Shown: positions 43,967-53,408 of the stretch, in pieces
Numbering within the stretch: position 1 is the first letter of the stretch
Layout: each line of letters begins with the position of its first letter
Notes under the pieces: model-generated
Databases searched by the model: none
Seen by the model: only the letters and a program-made list of their open reading frames with translations
Told to the model about the DNA's origin: nothing
From: an uncultured Prevotella sp.
Lineage (GTDB): Bacteria; Bacteroidota; Bacteroidia; Bacteroidales; Bacteroidaceae
NCBI GenBank assembly: GCA_934215545.1
Contig: CAKQAD010000001.1
Coordinates: 1 to 64,000 of the forward strand
Reading direction: 5' to 3'
Length of the DNA stretch: 64,000 nt
Translations under genes and position numbers: made by a program

Positions 43967-44236
43967 TTAAAGCTTGTCAGCAAGCTCGGCACCAGCCTTG
44001 AACTTAGCAACCTTCTTAGCTGCAATAGTGAGCTTCTCACCTGTACGTGGGTTAACACCCTCACGAGCAGGACGCTCTGTTACGCTGAATGTACCGAAAC
44101 CGATGAGCTGTACCTTGTCACCCTCTACGAGAGCGTTCTTAATAGCCTGAAGTGTAGCTTCGAGAGCCTTCTTTGCATCTGCCTTACTGAGATCAGCACC
44201 TACTGATATTTTCTCTATGAGTTCTGTCTTGTTCAT
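43967..44236 (-). CDS. HU family DNA-binding protein
   Basis: An 89-residue canonical nucleoid protein with all HU blocks: N-terminal MNKTELIEKIS, the VQLIGFGTFSV turn, the DNA-binding arm RPAREGVNPRTGEKLTI (with the NPRTG motif) and the C-terminal KFKAGAELADKL. It bends and compacts DNA as a dimer. Monocistronic on the minus strand, with a consensus promoter and a bidirectional terminator. It contrasts with the non-canonical HU-like protein at 26 kb. Confidence 0.97.
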   Translation of the reverse strand: MNKTELIEKISVGADLSKADAKKALEATLQAIKNALVEGDKVQLIGFGTFSVTERPAREGVNPRTGEKLTIAAKKVAKFKAGAELADKL

Positions 44237-44326
44237 AACGATAATTATTTAGTTATTAATGATTTTCTACCTTAATTTTTATGCTGTAAAACGCTTAAAC
44301 ACCAGCGTTACAACGTTTACCAATCA

Positions 44327-44357
44327 CAAATTTAGACTATTCCTTTCATAAATCAAA
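44327..44357 (-). promoter_or_regulatory. promoter of HU
   Basis: Minus-strand TTTG (44354-44357), 19 bp, TAAATTTG (44327-44334). The leader is about 85 nt. Confidence 0.72.
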
Positions 44358-44439
44358 CAAAAAACAAGAAAAAATTTATAATTTCTTGAAAAATAATGCC
44401 CAACACCCTCGTTTTATGCCCTATAATGGGATTTTTTCG

Positions 44440-44447
44440 TAATTTTG
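44440..44447 (+). promoter_or_regulatory. -7 box of the rhomboid gene
   Basis: TAATTTTG, 34 bp before the ATG. Confidence 0.55.
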
Positions 44448-44481
44448 CCGTACATTCTTTATATATAGACACGTAAATAAT

Positions 44482-45393
44482 ATGCAAAACATTCCTATTG
44501 TTACAAGAAACTTGCTCATTGCAAACATATTAGTATTCTTGGCCTCTACAGTTATAGGAGGGCTCAACAATATTCTGGGACTTCACTTTATGCTTGCTCC
44601 CGACTTCCACATATATCAATTATTTACCTACATGTTTGCTCATGGTGGCTTGAGCCACATCTTTTTCAACATGTTTGCCCTGTGGATGTTCGGTTGCATA
44701 GTAGAACGCACATGGGGACCACGCAAGTTTTTATTCTTTTATATAGTATGCGGTGTAGGCGCTGGACTCATGCAAGAGCTGGCACAGTTGTGCCACTTCT
44801 ATATGATAGCCTCTGAGCAGATAAGCGGATTCAGCATAATGGACACCACACGAGTGGTGCAAGCCAACCAAGGCTTCCTTAACCTATGGACCACCGTTGG
44901 CGCGTCGGGTGCTGTCTATGGCATACTCCTTGCTTTTGGCATGCTCTATCCCGAAGAGCGCATGTTCATATTCCCATTGCCCGTGCCAATAAAAGCCAAA
45001 TGGTTTGTTATCGGCTATGCAGCAATAGAGTTGTTCATGGCATATTCTATGCCTGGCGATGGTGTTGCACACCTTGCACACCTTGGAGGTATGTTGTTCG
45101 GATTCATGCTGATACGCTATTGGCGCAGGAAAGCCGGTAGCCCCTACAGCCACTTAGGCGGTCAGCAATTTTTCGACTCTCTGCGCAGCAAATGGGAGCA
45201 ACGCACTGGCAAAAAAGCCACCGACAACAGCTATCAGCAGACGCGCCGCGAAACCGATTGGGACTATAATGCCCGCCGCAAAGCCGAGCAAGAAGAAACC
45301 GACCGCATACTCGACAAGATACGTCGCAACGGCTACGACTCGCTGACACGCGAAGAAAAGCAACACCTCTTCGACGCAAGCCGACGCAAATAA
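44482..45393 (+). CDS. rhomboid family intramembrane serine protease
   Basis: A 303-residue membrane protein with six hydrophobic segments (about 10-215). The catalytic Ser lies in VGASGAVYG and the His in HLAHLGGMLFG; the first-loop HGGLSHIFFNMFALWMFG is also standard. A charged cytoplasmic tail of about 85 residues (DWDYNARRKAEQEETDRILDK) follows. It probably cleaves membrane proteins; substrates unknown. The stop overlaps the next ATG by 1 bp (TAATG), so the EEP protein is translationally coupled. Confidence 0.94.
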   Translation: MQNIPIVTRNLLIANILVFLASTVIGGLNNILGLHFMLAPDFHIYQLFTYMFAHGGLSHIFFNMFALWMFGCIVERTWGPRKFLFFYIVCGVGAGLMQELAQLCHFYMIASEQISGFSIMDTTRVVQANQGFLNLWTTVGASGAVYGILLAFGMLYPEERMFIFPLPVPIKAKWFVIGYAAIELFMAYSMPGDGVAHLAHLGGMLFGFMLIRYWRRKAGSPYSHLGGQQFFDSLRSKWEQRTGKKATDNSYQQTRRETDWDYNARRKAEQEETDRILDKIRRNGYDSLTREEKQHLFDASRRK

Positions 45394-46475
45394 TGAAAAC
45401 ACCCAAATCATTCACCATACAACTGCTGGCAGGAGCCAATGTAGCCACTGCCATCATGATGCTCGCCGTGGGATATAGCGACCGCATAAATCCCGTGACG
45501 CACCCTCTGTTGGCCAACATTGGACTTCTGTTTCCACTATTCATTGCACTCAACATCCTTTTTGCCATAATATGGCTCACCATAAGGAAGCGCATGATAT
45601 GGCTACCCGTGGCTGCTATGATAGCAGCCTACGCTCCTGTGCGCACTTACATGCCTTTCAACATCAGTCGAGAGGCACCCGAGGGTGCCATTAAAGTATT
45701 GTCGTACAACACTTTCTACTTCAGCACCTGGACCGACCCCGACACTCCATGCGAGATAGCCGACTACATATCGCGCCATAACGCCGACATCGTGTGCCTT
45801 CAAGAAGCCAACGCACAAGGGTGGCGCGAAGCCAAGCTCGACTCACTTCTGAAGCGCGACTATGCACATAGCGACACCACTGTAATATCATCCAACAGCG
45901 AGCATATACGCCTGCTCAGCAAAATGCCCATCATAGGCAAAGAACACATATACACCAGCGATGGCACATGCGCCAACGCCACAGCCTTCCGCGTGCTCAC
46001 AGCCAAGCAAGACACCACCATCGTAGTGGTGTGTCACTTCAAGTCGACTGGGCTAACCACAGAAGAGCGCAGCAACTTTAAGGCCATGATGAAAGGCGAC
46101 CTCGACCATAGTAAAGCTAAGCACGAGACAAAAAAAATATGGCGCACACTCGGTGCCAGCTCGGCACTACGTGCACCACAGGCCGATGCCGTGGCAAAAT
46201 ACGTAAACCTTCACAAAGACCAAAGTCTGATACTCACCGGCGACTTCAACGACTCGCCAATATCCTACACCCACCACACCATAGCCAGCCAGCTCACCGA
46301 CTGCTACACAAGCACCGCCAATGGTCCCGGCATAAGCTATCATTACAATGGCTTCTATGTGCGCATTGACAATATCATGTGCTCCAAACACTGGCGCCCT
46401 TACGCCTGCTATGTCGACAACAACATAAAAGCCTCCGACCACTACCCCATTATCTGTTGGTTGGAACGCCAATAA
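45393..46475 (+). CDS. membrane-anchored endonuclease/exonuclease/phosphatase (EEP) protein
   Basis: A 360-residue protein with three N-terminal hydrophobic segments (about 8-85), then an EEP fold: VLSYNTFYFSTW, Glu in VCLQEANAQGW, VVCHFKSTGL, LTGDFNDSPISY and the final Asp-His in KASDHYPIICW. The metal-binding set (N, E, D/N, D/H) looks complete. The active domain would face one side of the inner membrane. The reaction (nuclease or phospho-ester lipase) cannot be told from sequence. Coupling with a rhomboid gene is common in Bacteroidota. Confidence 0.9.
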   Translation: MKTPKSFTIQLLAGANVATAIMMLAVGYSDRINPVTHPLLANIGLLFPLFIALNILFAIIWLTIRKRMIWLPVAAMIAAYAPVRTYMPFNISREAPEGAIKVLSYNTFYFSTWTDPDTPCEIADYISRHNADIVCLQEANAQGWREAKLDSLLKRDYAHSDTTVISSNSEHIRLLSKMPIIGKEHIYTSDGTCANATAFRVLTAKQDTTIVVVCHFKSTGLTTEERSNFKAMMKGDLDHSKAKHETKKIWRTLGASSALRAPQADAVAKYVNLHKDQSLILTGDFNDSPISYTHHTIASQLTDCYTSTANGPGISYHYNGFYVRIDNIMCSKHWRPYACYVDNNIKASDHYPIICWLERQ

Positions 46476-46595
46476 AAACCATACGACACACTGAAAATAA
46501 ACCCTTTAAACCACCAAACACACCGAAAACAATACTAAAACAATAGCAACCTAAAGAAAAAAAGCTATAAATTTCTCAAAACGTGAAAAAATAAC

Positions 46596-46603
46596 TAACT
46601 TTG
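46596..46603 (+). promoter_or_regulatory. -7 box of secDF
   Basis: TAACTTTG, about 145 bp before the ATG. Confidence 0.5.
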
Positions 46604-46748
46604 CACACTATCCATGCCCTTTTGACACCTAAAGCAAACAGAGGCACGGAAAGCCGTGGCACACAAGACATGTGTATATTCCAGACACGACAAGCCTTGA
46701 ACCACCTAAAACGAAAAAATAATAATAACAAAAATAATAAACAAACAA

Positions 46749-49700
46749 ATGCAGAACAAAGGTATTGTAATTGTAACAGCCGTCTTGCTGACACTTGCAA
46801 GCATCTTCTATCTGTCGTTCTCAGCCGCCACAAAATATTACGACGGTCAAGCAGCGAAGATACAAGATCCTATTGCACAGCAGGACTACAAGGACTCTGT
46901 TAAATTCCTTGGACTCTACTCCTACCAGAAGTGTCTTGAGACACAGATAGGTCTCGGACTCGACCTCAAGGGCGGTATGAACGTAATTCTTGAGGTTAGT
47001 GTGCCCGACGTTGTTGAAAACCTCGCCGACCACAAGACCGACGCCGCTTTCGTAAAGTCAATGAAGGAAGCTCGCGCCGAGCACGAAGTAAGTCAGAGCG
47101 ACTTCATCTCGCTCTTTATCAAAGCCTATCATAAGAATGCTGCCGGCCATCATCTCTCAGAGATTTTCGCCACACAGCAGCTTCAGGGCAAAGTATCGCC
47201 TAACTCATCCGACAAGGAAGTAGAGAAGGTGCTCCGCGATGAGGTACAGTCGGCAATCGACAACTCATTCCTCGTTGTTCGCACACGTATCGACAAGTTT
47301 GGTGTTGTACAGCCTAACATCCAGAAGCTCGAAGGTCAGCAGGGCCGTATCATGGTAGAAATGCCTGGTATCAACGAGCCAGAGCGCGTGCGCAAGTTGT
47401 TGCAGGGAAGCGCCAACCTTGAGTTCTGGGAGACCTACAACTCTGACGAAATAATTCCTTACCTCACACAGCTCGACCAGCGCGAGGCCAACCACCGTTC
47501 AGGCAAGGCCGAGTCAGACACCACAGCTACAGCCAAGGACTCTGCAGCAGTGGCACAGACAGCCAACCAGAAGCAGGTTAACAAGTTCCAGGTTAAGAAT
47601 CAGGACAATGCTGCTGAGAAAGCCGGCGCCAACCAGTTGGCACAGGCCAAGAAGGAGCATCCTCTGTTTGCAGTGTTCCAGCCTACTGGCAATGGTGCAC
47701 TTAGCATCGTAGGCTATGCCAGCGCACGCGACACCGCTGAGGTAAACAAGATTATCTATTCTGAGCTTGCCAAGCATATACTTCCTTCCGACTGCCGCTT
47801 GCTTTGGAGCGCTAAGCCAGCCGACGGCATCCAGGCTAAGAACATCTTCGAGCTTCACGCCATAAAGGTTACCACAAGCAACGGACGCGCACCTATCGAG
47901 GGCGACGTAGTGACCGATGCTAAGGACCAGTTCAACAATCTCACTGGTCAGCCTGAGGTGAGCATGAGCATGAACGCTGACGGTGCACGCCGTTGGGCAG
48001 CCCTCACCAAAGCCAATGTAGGCAAGGCCATCGCCATTGTGCTCGACGGTTCTGTATATTCAGCACCACGCGTAAACGGCGAAATCACTGGCGGACAGTC
48101 GTCAATATCAGGCAACTTCACCATCGAAGACACCAAAGACCTCTCTAACACTCTTAAGTCAGGCCGTATGCCTGCCCCAGCACACATCGTGCAGGAAGAG
48201 GTTGTAGGTCCTACACTCGGTGCCCAGTCAATCCAGCAGGGCTTCATCTCGTTCATCTTCGCCTTCATCATCTTGATGATCTACATGGTAGTGATGTACG
48301 ACTTCATCCCAGGTATGGTTGCTAATGGCGCCCTCCTTCTCAACCTCTTCTTCACTATGGGTATTATGGCATCGTTCCAGGCAGCTCTCACAATGCCAGG
48401 TATTGCCGGTATCGTATTGGCACTGGGTATGGCAGTAGACGCCAACGTGCTCATCTACGAGCGCACCAAGGAAGAGCTCAAGAAGGGTCTCGGCACCAAG
48501 CAGGCTTTGGCTCAGGGCTACAGCAATGCCTTCTCGGCTATCTTCGACTCCAACCTCACCTCTATCATAACAGGTGTAATCCTCTATGTATTCGGTACAG
48601 GTCCTATCCGTGGTTTCGCCACCACTCTTATCATCGGTATCTGCTGCTCATTCTTCACTGCAGTGTTCCTCACACGTCTCGTTTACGAGAACCGTTTGGC
48701 TCACGACAAGTGGACAAAGCAGACCTTCACAACAAGAGTGTCACGCAACTTCTTGGTAGGCAAGAACTTCCGCTTCATGTCGTCTTACAAGACATCATTC
48801 ACCATCTTCGGCATTGTGCTGGTGGTAATGATTGGCAGTTTCTTCATGCGCAACTTGAGCAAGGGTATCGACTTCACTGGTGGTCGCAACTATGTTGTAG
48901 TGCTTGAGAAGCAGACAGAGCCAGAGCAGGTAACAGCAGCACTTCGTCCATTGTTCAAGGACGCTACTGTCAATGCACTTGCACTTGGTACCGATGGCAA
49001 GACCATACGTATCTCTACCAACTACAAGATTGAATCTAACAATCCTGCTATTGACAACGAGGTAGAGGATATCCTCTACAAGGGTCTGCATGGCGCCAAC
49101 CTCGTTACCCAGGGTAGCGTAGAGGCATTCAAGAACCCTGACGTACGTGCTGGTGGTTCTATCGTATCGTCTACAAAGGTAGGTCCTGCAGTGGCTAAGG
49201 ACATCACACACGGAGCTATCATCTCTGTGCTCTTTGCCCTCGCAGCCATCTTCCTCTACATCTTGATACGTTTCCGCAATGTAGCATTCTCATTCGGTTC
49301 TACAATAGCCCTTGCCATCGATGCCACAATCGTTATTGGCTTCTTCTCGCTGCTTTGGGACATCGTTCCATTCTCGCTCGAGGTAGACCAGACATTCATC
49401 GGTGCTATCCTTACCGTTATCGGTTACTCTATCAACGATAAGGTGGTGGTATTCGACCGTATCCGTGAGAACCTCACACTGCATAAGAAGGACGACTTGC
49501 AGAGCATCTTCAACAACTCTCTGAACGAGACTCTTGCACGTACCATCAATACATCACTGTCAACACTCATTGTGCTGCTCTGTATCTTCTGCTTCGGTGG
49601 CGAGAGCACACGCAGCTTCTCATTCGCAATGTTGCTCGGTGTAGTATTCGGAACACTGTCGTCAATATTCATTGCAGCTCCTGTTGCCTACATCTTCTTG

Positions 49701-49754
49701 GGTCGTAAGATCAAGAACGAGGAAGCAGTAGTAGAGGCTGTAGAAGTGAAATAA
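46749..49754 (+). CDS. secDF: fused protein-export protein SecDF
   Basis: A 1001-residue inner-membrane protein that uses the proton gradient to help Sec-dependent export. The SecD part covers about 1-630: LGLDLKGGMNVILEV (first conserved D box), a periplasmic P1 domain, and the membrane block GMAVDANVLIYERTKEEL. The SecF part covers about 675-1001: SKGIDFTGGRNYVV and IGYSINDKVVVFDRIRENL. Between P1 lobes lies a low-complexity Q/A/K stretch (about 255-300). The fusion is normal in Bacteroidota. Monocistronic, ending in a strong terminator. Confidence 0.97.
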   Translation: MQNKGIVIVTAVLLTLASIFYLSFSAATKYYDGQAAKIQDPIAQQDYKDSVKFLGLYSYQKCLETQIGLGLDLKGGMNVILEVSVPDVVENLADHKTDAAFVKSMKEARAEHEVSQSDFISLFIKAYHKNAAGHHLSEIFATQQLQGKVSPNSSDKEVEKVLRDEVQSAIDNSFLVVRTRIDKFGVVQPNIQKLEGQQGRIMVEMPGINEPERVRKLLQGSANLEFWETYNSDEIIPYLTQLDQREANHRSGKAESDTTATAKDSAAVAQTANQKQVNKFQVKNQDNAAEKAGANQLAQAKKEHPLFAVFQPTGNGALSIVGYASARDTAEVNKIIYSELAKHILPSDCRLLWSAKPADGIQAKNIFELHAIKVTTSNGRAPIEGDVVTDAKDQFNNLTGQPEVSMSMNADGARRWAALTKANVGKAIAIVLDGSVYSAPRVNGEITGGQSSISGNFTIEDTKDLSNTLKSGRMPAPAHIVQEEVVGPTLGAQSIQQGFISFIFAFIILMIYMVVMYDFIPGMVANGALLLNLFFTMGIMASFQAALTMPGIAGIVLALGMAVDANVLIYERTKEELKKGLGTKQALAQGYSNAFSAIFDSNLTSIITGVILYVFGTGPIRGFATTLIIGICCSFFTAVFLTRLVYENRLAHDKWTKQTFTTRVSRNFLVGKNFRFMSSYKTSFTIFGIVLVVMIGSFFMRNLSKGIDFTGGRNYVVVLEKQTEPEQVTAALRPLFKDATVNALALGTDGKTIRISTNYKIESNNPAIDNEVEDILYKGLHGANLVTQGSVEAFKNPDVRAGGSIVSSTKVGPAVAKDITHGAIISVLFALAAIFLYILIRFRNVAFSFGSTIALAIDATIVIGFFSLLWDIVPFSLEVDQTFIGAILTVIGYSINDKVVVFDRIRENLTLHKKDDLQSIFNNSLNETLARTINTSLSTLIVLLCIFCFGGESTRSFSFAMLLGVVFGTLSSIFIAAPVAYIFLGRKIKNEEAVVEAVEVK

Positions 49755-49822
49755 CTATAAGTCAGGTGCAGGCATGTAGAATATGACATGCCACACCTTG
49801 TTTCATAATCAAATTATTAATA

Positions 49823-49867
49823 AGCCAAAAGGCGGGATGCTCTGTGAAGAGTATCCCGCTTTTTGGT
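49823..49867 (+). terminator. terminator of secDF
   Basis: Long hairpin: a CCAAAAGGCGGGATGCTCT left arm pairs with AGAGTATCCCGCTTTTTGG, with wobble and one near-mismatch, followed by T-rich sequence. Confidence 0.82.
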
Positions 49868-49929
49868 TTATACAAGCCTGCACACGCAGCAGTTGTATGC
49901 AGCCAAGCACTCGTATATAAGCAAAATAT

Positions 49930-49960
49930 TTTGTTGAAAATACTTATTTTCCTAACTTTG
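49930..49960 (+). promoter_or_regulatory. promoter of clpS-clpA-aat
   Basis: TTTG (49930-49933), 19 bp, TAACTTTG (49953-49960), an exact consensus match. The leader is about 50 nt. Confidence 0.75.
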
Positions 49961-50014
49961 CATAATCCAATACTGCCATTCTTCGGCAGACCTTAAAAAA
50001 TTACTATAAAAGAT

Positions 50015-50317
50015 ATGGCAAAAGAACAGACAGCAGTGCGCGACTGCACACGCACCAATTTGCGTGAGCCACAACGCTACAAGGTGATAATCTACAACGA
50101 CGATTTCACCACTATGGAGTTTGTGGTACACATTCTCGTCTCCGTTTTTTTCAAGTCGGCAGACGAGTCAGAAAAGCTTATGCTGCGCATACATCAAAGT
50201 GGCAGTGCCATAGTGGGCATCTACAGCTACGATGTGGCTATCTCAAAAGTTCACAAAGCCACCATAATGGCACGCGAAGAAAACTTTCCGCTGCGCCTGG
50301 AGTGTAAGCCAGAATAG
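50015..50317 (+). CDS. clpS: ClpS N-degron adaptor
   Basis: A 100-residue adaptor that delivers proteins with destabilising N-termini to ClpA. The ClpS core is clear: YKVIIYNDDFTTMEFVVHIL (with the DD and M used for N-degron binding), then IHQSGSAIVGIYSYDVAISKV. It is followed at 69 bp by clpA and then aat, giving a complete N-end-rule operon. Confidence 0.95.
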   Translation: MAKEQTAVRDCTRTNLREPQRYKVIIYNDDFTTMEFVVHILVSVFFKSADESEKLMLRIHQSGSAIVGIYSYDVAISKVHKATIMAREENFPLRLECKPE

Positions 50318-50386
50318 CGCATAGCCATATATACACCTACTTATCATTATAGCAATGTTGCCACAAGCAACACTTAACAACAATAT

Positions 50387-52618
50387 ATGAACAACAGCAA
50401 GAATTTAAGCAACGCCATAAAGAGAGCCATTGAAAATTGCGATTTCTGGCGCCACGAGTTTGTCACCCCCGAGCACATGCTCTATGCCTTTACGCAGCAA
50501 AAGCAGTTTGCAGAGGCCACGACATGGGTTGGCGCCGACCTCGACCAACTCGTCACCGAGCTCGAGAAAAATTTTCTCTCCACAGAATCGGTGCCCGAAG
50601 ATATAAAATATGCCATCGAAGGGTCGCAGCAATTCTCCGAGATGATGTCGCTCGCCATAAAGCATGCCCAATTTTCCGAAGTCGACACCCTCGATGTGCC
50701 TCATGTTGTTGCAGCCATGCTCATGCTCAGCGACTCCCAGGCAGCCTATCTTCTTGAGCAGTTTATCGGCAATGACAAGGGCGAATTCATGCAAGCCTTA
50801 GTATCGTTATATAGCAACGACATCATTGGCAACAATGGCGACGAAGCTGCAGACTATGCCGATGATGCCAATACAGAATCAGCTCCATGGCGCCAACTGC
50901 TGACCTGCCTCAACGACACCTACACCGAGCACAATCCGCTTATAGGTCGCGATGTCGAGCTTGAGCGCACCATCCAGGTGCTTTGCCGCAAGGAGAAGAA
51001 CAATCCGCTACATGTTGGCGAGCCAGGCGTAGGCAAGACAGCACTCGTCTACGGTCTTACGGCACTCATAGAGCAAGGCAAGGTGCCAGAAAGGCTCAAG
51101 GGTTCGCATGTGTATATGATGGATGTAGGCACAATAGTGGCAGGCACACAGTTTCGTGGCGACTTCGAGAAGCGCATGAAGATGATTATGGATGGACTTG
51201 CCAGCGAGGGCAACACCATATTATATATAGACGAGATACACAACATCATAGGTGCCGGTCGTAATGGCGATTCCACCCTCGATGCATCTAACATGCTGAA
51301 GCCATATCTTGAAAGTGGCTCCATACGTTTTATCGGCTCCACCACCTACGATGAATACAACCGCTACATATCCAAGCAGAAATCGCTTGTAAGGCGTTTT
51401 CAGCAGATAGACATTGCCGAGCCCAGCGTCGACGATGCCATACGCATCATAGAAGGTCTGCGCCCTGGCTACGAGAAATTCCACGGAGTGAAATATTCTG
51501 CCGATGCCATTGAGTTTGCTGTGCGCTCTTCGGCGCAGCACATCCGCGACCGCTTTCTGCCCGACAAGGCCATCGACATCATCGACGAGGCTGGAGCCTA
51601 TCGCGAGACCCACCCTCTTACCACACAGAAGCGACAAACCGTTAACCGCCGTCTTATTGCCGACATCTTGGCACGCGTGTGCAAGATCGATGCCACTGCA
51701 CTCAAAGAGCAGTCAAACGACGCCTTACGCACCCTCGACACCGACATTAAGAAAGAGATTTTCGGGCAAGACGAAGCCATAAAGCGTGTAGTGGAAGCCA
51801 TACAGATGTCGAAAGCAGGGCTCGCCGACGATGCCAAGCCCATGGCAAGTCTGCTTTTTGTAGGCCCTACGGGTGTTGGCAAGACCGAGGTGGCACGCGT
51901 TCTGTCAGAGCGTATGGGCATGAAGTTGGTGCAGTTCGACATGAGCGAATATGCCGAGAAGCATGCCGTGGCAAAGCTTATAGGTTCGCCGGCAGGCTAT
52001 GTGGGCTATGAAGACGGCGGACTGCTCACCGCTGCTGTGCGCAAGACCCCCAACTGCGTGTTGCTCTTCGACGAGATAGAGAAGGCTCACCCCGACATCT
52101 TCAACATTTTTCTGCAGATAATGGACTATGCCTCGCTCACCGACAACCATGGCGAGCGTGCCGACTTCCGCAATGCCATCATCATCATGACCTCCAATGC
52201 TGGAGCACAGTATGCCTCGCGTGCCAGCATCGGCTTCATTGGCAATGTGTCGCGTGGCGATGCCATGCTATCCACTGTCAAAAAGACGTTCAAGCCCGAG
52301 TTCATCAACCGCCTCACCGACATTGTAGTGTTTCACGACATGTCACTACCTATGGCATCGCTTATACTCGACAAGAAACTCGCCAAGCTACAGCAGAAGC
52401 TCGCCGCAAAGAATGTGTCGCTGCGCCTCAATACGGATGCACGCCAACTGCTTCTAAACAAGGGATTTACTACAGAATATGGCGCCCGCGAAATAGAGCG
52501 AGTGATAGGTTCCATGCTTAAGCCACTGCTGATAAAAGAAATTTTGTTCGGAAGCCTGAAGAAGGGTGGCGAGGCAAAGGTAGACGTCAGCAACGGAACA
52601 TTGGTGCTCAACACTTAA
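50387..52618 (+). CDS. clpA: ClpA unfoldase subunit
   Basis: A 743-residue AAA+ unfoldase (E. coli ClpA is 758). An N-terminal Clp-N domain (about 1-150) is the ClpS docking site. D1 has Walker A GEPGVGKT (about 210) and D2 has GPTGVGKT (about 493); Walker B LFDEIEKA follows in D2. The IGF tripeptide in ASIGFIGN is the ClpP-binding loop, so it should work with ClpP, which is not in the window. Middle gene of clpS-clpA-aat, 17 bp before aat. Confidence 0.96.
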   Translation: MNNSKNLSNAIKRAIENCDFWRHEFVTPEHMLYAFTQQKQFAEATTWVGADLDQLVTELEKNFLSTESVPEDIKYAIEGSQQFSEMMSLAIKHAQFSEVDTLDVPHVVAAMLMLSDSQAAYLLEQFIGNDKGEFMQALVSLYSNDIIGNNGDEAADYADDANTESAPWRQLLTCLNDTYTEHNPLIGRDVELERTIQVLCRKEKNNPLHVGEPGVGKTALVYGLTALIEQGKVPERLKGSHVYMMDVGTIVAGTQFRGDFEKRMKMIMDGLASEGNTILYIDEIHNIIGAGRNGDSTLDASNMLKPYLESGSIRFIGSTTYDEYNRYISKQKSLVRRFQQIDIAEPSVDDAIRIIEGLRPGYEKFHGVKYSADAIEFAVRSSAQHIRDRFLPDKAIDIIDEAGAYRETHPLTTQKRQTVNRRLIADILARVCKIDATALKEQSNDALRTLDTDIKKEIFGQDEAIKRVVEAIQMSKAGLADDAKPMASLLFVGPTGVGKTEVARVLSERMGMKLVQFDMSEYAEKHAVAKLIGSPAGYVGYEDGGLLTAAVRKTPNCVLLFDEIEKAHPDIFNIFLQIMDYASLTDNHGERADFRNAIIIMTSNAGAQYASRASIGFIGNVSRGDAMLSTVKKTFKPEFINRLTDIVVFHDMSLPMASLILDKKLAKLQQKLAAKNVSLRLNTDARQLLLNKGFTTEYGAREIERVIGSMLKPLLIKEILFGSLKKGGEAKVDVSNGTLVLNT

Positions 52619-52635
52619 ATCCCCACCATTATATT

Positions 52636-53286
52636 ATGATATATCGCATAGACAAAGAATTAGTATTTCCAGCCCCAGTAAATGTAGAGAGCGACGGCAT
52701 ATTGTGTGTTGGCGGCGACCTGTCCATCGACCGCCTACTGCTTGCCTACAGCCACGGCATATTCCCATGGTTCTCCTTCCGCGACTACGACGAGCCCGTA
52801 TGGTATTGTCCGCAAGAGCGTTTCGTTATCTTCCCCAACGAGATACACGTGTCGCACTCCATGCGCACACTATTGAACAAAGGCAAGTATGATGTGTCTA
52901 TCGGTCGCGACTTCGACGGCGTCATCCGCGGTTGCTCCACTGCCGATGGTCGTTTCGATGCCGATGGCGCATGGCTTGGTCACGACATCATCGAAGCCTA
53001 CACCGAGCTACACCGCCAAAACCTGGCACAGAGCGTAGAGGTGTGGGAGGGCGACCGCCTTGTAGGCGGACTCTACGGCGTTACCATAGGGCGCTGCTTC
53101 ATTGGCGAGAGCATGTTCTCGCTAGTGCCCAGCGCCAGCAAGATAGCCATGATATTCCTTGCAGAATTCATGCAAGAGCACGGCGGCCGCATGATCGACT
53201 GTCAGATAGAGACACCACACCTCAAGTCGATGGGTGGCCGCACAATATCCTATAAGGAATACATGAAAATTCTACGAGACGTATAA
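52636..53286 (+). CDS. aat: leucyl/phenylalanyl-tRNA-protein transferase
   Basis: A 216-residue transferase that adds Leu or Phe to N-terminal Lys or Arg, creating the primary N-degron read by ClpS. Family motifs: VGGDLSIDRLLLAYSHGIFPW near the N-terminus and GRCFIGESMFS with the MIDCQIETPHLKSMGG block near the C-terminus. Slightly shorter than E. coli Aat (234). Third gene of the operon; adjacency of transferase, adaptor and unfoldase is strong functional evidence. Confidence 0.95.
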   Translation: MIYRIDKELVFPAPVNVESDGILCVGGDLSIDRLLLAYSHGIFPWFSFRDYDEPVWYCPQERFVIFPNEIHVSHSMRTLLNKGKYDVSIGRDFDGVIRGCSTADGRFDADGAWLGHDIIEAYTELHRQNLAQSVEVWEGDRLVGGLYGVTIGRCFIGESMFSLVPSASKIAMIFLAEFMQEHGGRMIDCQIETPHLKSMGGRTISYKEYMKILRDV

Positions 53287-53340
53287 GTAGTGGTTCAAAA
53301 ATAATAGCATATACAAATCGCATAAATATTAAACACCTAC

Positions 53341-53376
53341 TTACTTAAATAATTAAGTAAAAAATAGTTACCTTTG
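53341..53376 (+). promoter_or_regulatory. metG promoter with palindrome at -33
   Basis: TTACTTAA (53341-53348) and TTAAGTAA (53353-53360) form an 8-bp inverted repeat. The TACCTTTG -7 box is at 53369-53376, 32 bp before the ATG. The palindrome covers the usual -33 position. Confidence 0.6.
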
Positions 53377-53408
53377 CACATAGAAAACAAAAAAATACAC
53401 AATATATA

